Origin: Panorpa germanica
Lineage: Eukaryota; Arthropoda; Insecta; Mecoptera; Panorpidae
Assembly (NCBI GenBank): GCA_963678705.1
Contig: OY783211.1
Span: 19,668,603 to 19,732,602, forward strand
DNA length: 64,000 nt
Reading direction: 5' to 3'
How positions within the stretch are numbered: the first letter of the stretch is position 1; every line of letters begins with the position of its first letter. The notes under the pieces are model-generated. The model had not been told where the DNA came from and made no database searches. It saw only the letters and a list, made by a program, of their open reading frames with translations. Below, piece by piece: positions 58,901 through 64,000 of the stretch. Position numbers and translations under genes: made by a program.

Positions 58901-61900
58901 TTTCAGTTGCAATCTTTACACGTAGAAGATCGAAAGTTTGTCGTTCGGACGTACTTTACCAAAAACATATAAAATCGTAATAAATAATATGATCGGCAAA
59001 TATGACCCAGTAGTTCGAATCGCAGTGAAACAGGAGAAAAAAAGCAGTAAAGTAAAGTTACTTTAAAGTTAAGTTAAAAGCAGTATAAGTAAAGTTACTT
59101 TCTGTATTCCTTTCATAGTCGAAAACAGTGCAAAACTTTGACAAGATGTAAAACGCATCTTTAGTTGATTCACCTAAATACAAATTTATAAATAAAAGTA
59201 GCAGAATTCACCGGAAATCTTTTCCGCAGTAATATAACATTCCTTTGAATAATTTATTAGGCTATAATCCATCTCAAACAAAAATATGAAACGTATCCTA
59301 CAACCAAAATAAACAATTCAAGAATTTTCCAAATATATCCTAACTTGACATTTGCATGAAGTTCTTACTCGGTAGAACATTTTATTGTTTCGGCAATCTA
59401 TTTGCAAATCTGTTGTCTCATTTAATATAGTCTGACCTTTGACCTATCCATGACATGTTACTGTAACTCCAGTTGGTACTTGCTATTGACAATTTCAAGT
59501 TATTTATACTTCTCCTTGTATTTGAAACAAACTTTTTGTTCGCGTTTACGTGAATAGAGTATACAGAGATACCAGCTTGATATTTTGTAAGTTATATGTA
59601 AATTTTGTTCCTAAAATATTCATAAAATGACTGACTTTCAATACGTAATGAGATTCATCGGGAAAGTTCATTGGAAGTATCTCTTTAGATTATGTTTACA
59701 GATAGCGGATAAATAGGTGCACGTGTAGCAGCGATAGACAGGGCTGCATTCAGTGGCAAACATCATTTATAAATAGGTCCCCCTTTTTTTGTGTATCTAG
59801 TAGCGTCAGGTGGCGTTATTAGGGCTCAGGCGATATTTGGGTGACCTACCTTATTATACATAATTTTATGAATTCAAGTAATACACCATTGATTCTATTT
59901 ATTTATTACCAAGATATTTTAATTACAAATGGTATCATATTACTTAAAACATCATCTCCTTTCTATTGGAATTTTCTATGACCGAACTATGTACATCTCT
60001 GAAATAGAGTGATGCTGTAACATGACAAGATGTCACGTGACACAGTTCTGTTCTGTTTGACGTCACATGTTAACATGTATGAACAAGTTCTTAAGGACTT
60101 TGAAACTCAGAAGGCTCATTGATATTTCACACAACAGCTTTCCGTTCTACGAGTTTCAAGTTCGTTCAAACTCGTTTGTATAATATATTATTTTTATAAG
60201 AATTTTCTATCGCTGATACTAGTACGTATGAACTACAAAACGTTCACTACAGCCCCCAATTTTTAAAATACTCTAAAAATAATCTGTGGTATTTTTAGAT
60301 CTTGATTGATGTATTTTCGCAATTTGATTCGATGGGGAGATTGAAGCTATATGAGAGCCTAATGTCGTTGGAAATACTGTTTTGTTTTTTGTTGGATTTT
60401 AAAAATAATTTATTTTATTTAAAGTCATTCTTTTCGTCTCATTATACGGACTTAAAGTGAAACATTACTTCATGGTTATATACTTAGATATAGATGGCAA
60501 CAGCGTACTAAAATGACAGTCGATTTACAACTTTGTATAAAAACGTTAATAACTTTGCACACGATTGAGCTATTTAAACCATATAAACTTTAGGAGTGGG
60601 ATAAATGTTCAAGCTTTGTTTATAAATAGATCATTAGATAGTATATCAATTATTTAGAAATATATAGCGTGTTGAAAATCAAATTTCTATTGGTCAAAGT
60701 GACTGTGGCAAGCATCTTTAGATTTATGTTCCAGGTTTCAAAATTTAATCGAATTCTAATCGTTATACAAGTTTTGACAAACATCAGCAAAATATATTAT
60801 GTAAGGAACAGTTTTATTGAATTTCGAGATATCTTTTTTTTCTTTTTAAAGAGATAAATATTTACTCTTCCTTTAACGAGATTATTTCTGAGGTTAAATA
60901 GAAAAATAAAAATTCCTTAATCTGACGAGAAAATAACCCGCAAAGAGGATACAACATCAAAGGGAAACAACTCAAGTAATTCACTTGGCTTATAGATCAC
61001 TTATTATCCCTAAAACATCCAATTGTCTTCTATTAGAGCCTCCATTACGAAAATAGACTGGAATTTCCTTTTTTTTTTTCTTGTGAATTGTAGGAATGTT
61101 GGGAGATATTTATGATTGATAAAATGAAATACCTTTTTAGAAAAGATAAATTAATTTTAAAAAAAATAACATCTAGAGGAGAATACACTTACACACTCTT
61201 GCAATAATTAATTTAGTTTATTGCAATGAGCGCAATAAGGTTTATCAAAGAATCCTATACCCAAACAAAGCTATTGTGATTTTAGACCTTTAAAAGAAAG
61301 ACGACATCAATAGGAACGATCAAGGTGATTTCTAGTTCTAATTATTGAAGCCATATTTATTTTAACAATGTAGTACATTTTCTAAAAGGTAATAAAGAAA
61401 TATATTCATAATATTCTTTTCTTCTTAGAGCTAAAATAAGCTCCGTTATAAAAATGATTGTAAACTTCACCATAATGCTCTGGAGAAGACACTATAATTT
61501 GGAAAGCGTCAGCATTTTCACAAGTAAGAGCACCTCAAATTGTACTTTATGCACTGCAGGATTTATGCACATACAGAATGTAATGTAAATTTATAAATTG
61601 AATTTAAAACAAGGAATAGAGAGAACCATATCCAGGACAAAGGACTTCTGGGTATTAAATATCAACGACACACCATCACGCTTGTTTAACACGTAAAAGA
61701 ACATGAGGAAAACGGAAAAGAAACCCCATGTATAAATATATGAAGAAGCCATATTTTTACACCCTTGTAATAAATATGTTTTCTTTGCTTAGGTTGTTTT
61801 TCCGCTTTTATGTACTTCCTTTATCCCTGTCTTTCTTTCACTAATCACATAAGCTGTATTTCGATAAGATTTTCTAGATATCATTTAGTGTTACGAAAAA

Positions 61901-62512
61901 ATATCGATGATATTTTATAATTTGATCAATTTATTTTGAAAGTAGGGCAACTACTTTTTTTATTGCTAATGACTATTGCTCTTTCAGTTCCCAAATAAAG
62001 CGGATTATAATTTCTTTTGGTAGAAATATACTTTGTCTAAATCCCTAGCTGTAATTCTACTGTTAACCACTCGAAAAGTTTTTTGTTACGTACTAAAATA
62101 TAATCATCATACTTTCTAACGACTTTGTCGGCGACGTGAATTTTAAAAACATAATCTTAAGCTGTGTGCTCACCAAGAAATTATAAATTCGGTTTCAATA
62201 TCTACAAATTTCCATACACTAAAAACTTATGGTTCAGGTAGATGACAATCGGCGGGAATAGATACTAAAACAAACATATGAGATGTTTTAAAATGAAACA
62301 TATCTTGAGGAGTACGAGAATATCCTTGTTTTTTGAATAATTTAATATCTCTTTAATATTTTATAAACGTAATTACTTTTATGTAACAGATGCAACATAT
62401 TGCTGCTGGAAAGGAATTTGTTGTAAATTGGAAACATGATATACAGTTTTAGTAAAAAAAGATGCTTTATTGTTCATAAAGTGATGTTGCAGAGGAGTAC
62501 GCTTTTATTTTA
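58901..62512. other. non-genic
   Basis: No gene recognised on either strand. A small internal direct repeat around 59,045-59,095 (AAAGTTACTTT twice) is noted. Small open frames lack domains. Confidence 0.45.
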
Positions 62513-62516
62513 TTAA

Positions 62517-63230
62517 GGAGGTACAGGACGTTAACGTAAATGATGAAAACGTCGTGAAATTTGGAGGGTCGATACAAATAGCTAAAATACATGCTGTCTC
62601 AAAATTTTAGAGACCTAGGGTTCATAGTTTTCTTTTTATACATGATTAAAATTGTCATTTTCCATACAAATCATAATTTTTAGCTCAATTTCACCACATA
62701 ATATAACTTTTAGCTATGAAAAAATGGTGACACGGTTTTCAAAAACTAGGTGTATATAAAAGAATCTTTTCTGTAACTATTGCGAAAATATTTATATAAA
62801 ACCTTTAAGAAACAGTAAATGTGGGATATGAGCCGGCAACGTTGCAAATGCCAATTTGAGCGGGAACTTCAAAATCTGAATAAATATTATATAAAATATA
62901 GCAATTTATTTGTCAAAAAACCAAATCTCGCATGCGTTAACACACGTAAATTTACAGCGTTGCCAAATTTATTATTCCTTTTTCAAAATATTTAATTTGA
63001 ATTTAAATTAAATTAATATAAATTTGATATTAATTATAGGTAATTTTTCATTTATTAAACTGTTATATGCATAAAAAAATCATTTTAACAAGCAAAAATA
63101 AGTTTAATAGGGAATTGAAAAATTCTTTTTCAAAGGTACAGTCCCAATTCCCCGCTCGTTCCTCATGTACTTTGTATCTCGTATTACCGAGAGATAAACT
63201 TTTTACATTGACGGTACGTCCTGTACCTCC
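62517..63230. mobile_element. TIR element with TTAA target duplication
   Basis: 714 bp. Inverted ends GGAGGTACAGGACGT and ACGTCCTGTACCTCC match perfectly over 15 bases and are flanked directly by TTAA on both sides (62,513-62,516 and 63,231-63,234). TTAA duplication is typical of piggyBac and Kolobok transposons; the ends do not start CCC, so I do not choose. No transposase ORF, hence non-autonomous. Confidence 0.8.
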
Positions 63231-63234
63231 TTAA

Positions 63235-64000
63235 AGGGATCGTTCTTAATAGTCCTGGAAAACTGTAGGAATATGATAAAACGTTAGATATCATTCTATC
63301 TATGAGATGAAAGCGCCCCTTTTGTTCTTACATACGGACGCCCATGCCTTGGATCCTCTAGAGTCTACCCATAGCTTCCCCGTGAACATACAACCAGACT
63401 TGAATGTGTTTGTTTTATATGTACCCAACTAGATGGAAGAAGACGTTATAAACAAGATATTTGAAGTTTAAAATAACTAACCGACATCCAGCAATGAGAA
63501 ACCAACAAGACAAGAATATTACGACATAAAAATGTCTGCCATAAATCATATGTATAACCACAATATGGTTATTACTTATTTTCATCAACGTGGAAATGAG
63601 AATTTAAAAGTTTCCTTCATCTTGTCATATTTCCGGCATCAGCTTGTTTAGCTACCGCTAGATGGGATGAGTTACATCTTTAAACATAAAATTGGATATC
63701 AGCTTTAATGTGCACGTTTCTTATCGTATCCTATCTGATAAGAATCTTGTGTATTTTAGAACTCGTGGGATTAATACAGCTGCAATATTACAAGATTGAA
63801 CTGTCAAAATAGTTATTTGAAACTCGAAAAGAGATTATTAATCGTCCGAAGCAATTTATGTGTTTAACGTCTTATTCTAAAGTCTGTAATTGATTTACAA
63901 ATAACTTCATTTTAGATAGAAAATATTTATTTGTTGCATTAGTTATGTTATTTACTGATTCTTTTAATATTCAATGAGGTCTTCTTATGATTTTTATAAT
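63235..64000. other. non-genic to window end
   Basis: No gene, exon or repeat recognised. The upstream exons of the allatostatin-A receptor (minus strand) would be expected beyond this end if the gene is contiguous. Confidence 0.5.

Overview
This is AT-rich eukaryotic DNA, almost certainly from an insect. The one host gene I can identify supports this: on the minus strand there are two consecutive 3' exons of an allatostatin-A receptor, an arthropod neuropeptide GPCR. The transposon content also fits: a Ty3/Gypsy LTR retrotransposon, Jockey/R1-type LINE fragments, Helitron-like elements, hAT and other TIR/MITE families, and long (TA)n runs. The LINE C-terminal type (GNEER.NRYW) is one I associate with hymenopterans, but I would not assign an order from it.

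Layout. 1-18.7 kb: no recognisable host gene; MITE copies, a ~1-kb tandem duplication (6.0-8.06 kb), a Helitron-like element beside a (TA)n tract (10.6-11.4 kb), a second (TA)n, an orphan ORF (15.86-16.05 kb) and a TIR element (16.4-17.1 kb). 18.9-20.9 kb: a tandemly repeated cluster that keeps exon/intron-like signals, including one nearly identical block between otherwise diverged copies. 21-34.9 kb: non-genic, with MITEs and one weak promoter-like site. 34.9-36.0 kb: the last two allatostatin-A receptor exons (minus), separated by an 874-base intron. 36-64 kb: I found no further receptor exon, so this may be receptor intron and/or upstream DNA. It holds two Helitron-like elements, two LINE 3' fragments, a 713-bp hAT-like element with a near-perfect 8-bp duplication, a whole-looking Gypsy element (48,918-56,634) and two more TIR elements (58.2-58.9 and 62.5-63.2 kb).

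How it works together. The receptor would be transcribed right to left, ending near 34.6-34.9 kb. Its exons for TM1-TM6 are not visible here and are probably beyond 64 kb. The rest is mostly a record of repeat insertions, the youngest being the Gypsy element, whose two 748-bp LTRs look identical by eye. The points most worth a second look are the split tandem cluster at 18.9-20.9 kb, the Gypsy element (its Gag resembles the DUF1759 type usual in BEL/Pao elements, fused in one ORF to a Ty3/Gypsy Pol), and several TIR/Helitron families with multiple copies in this one window.
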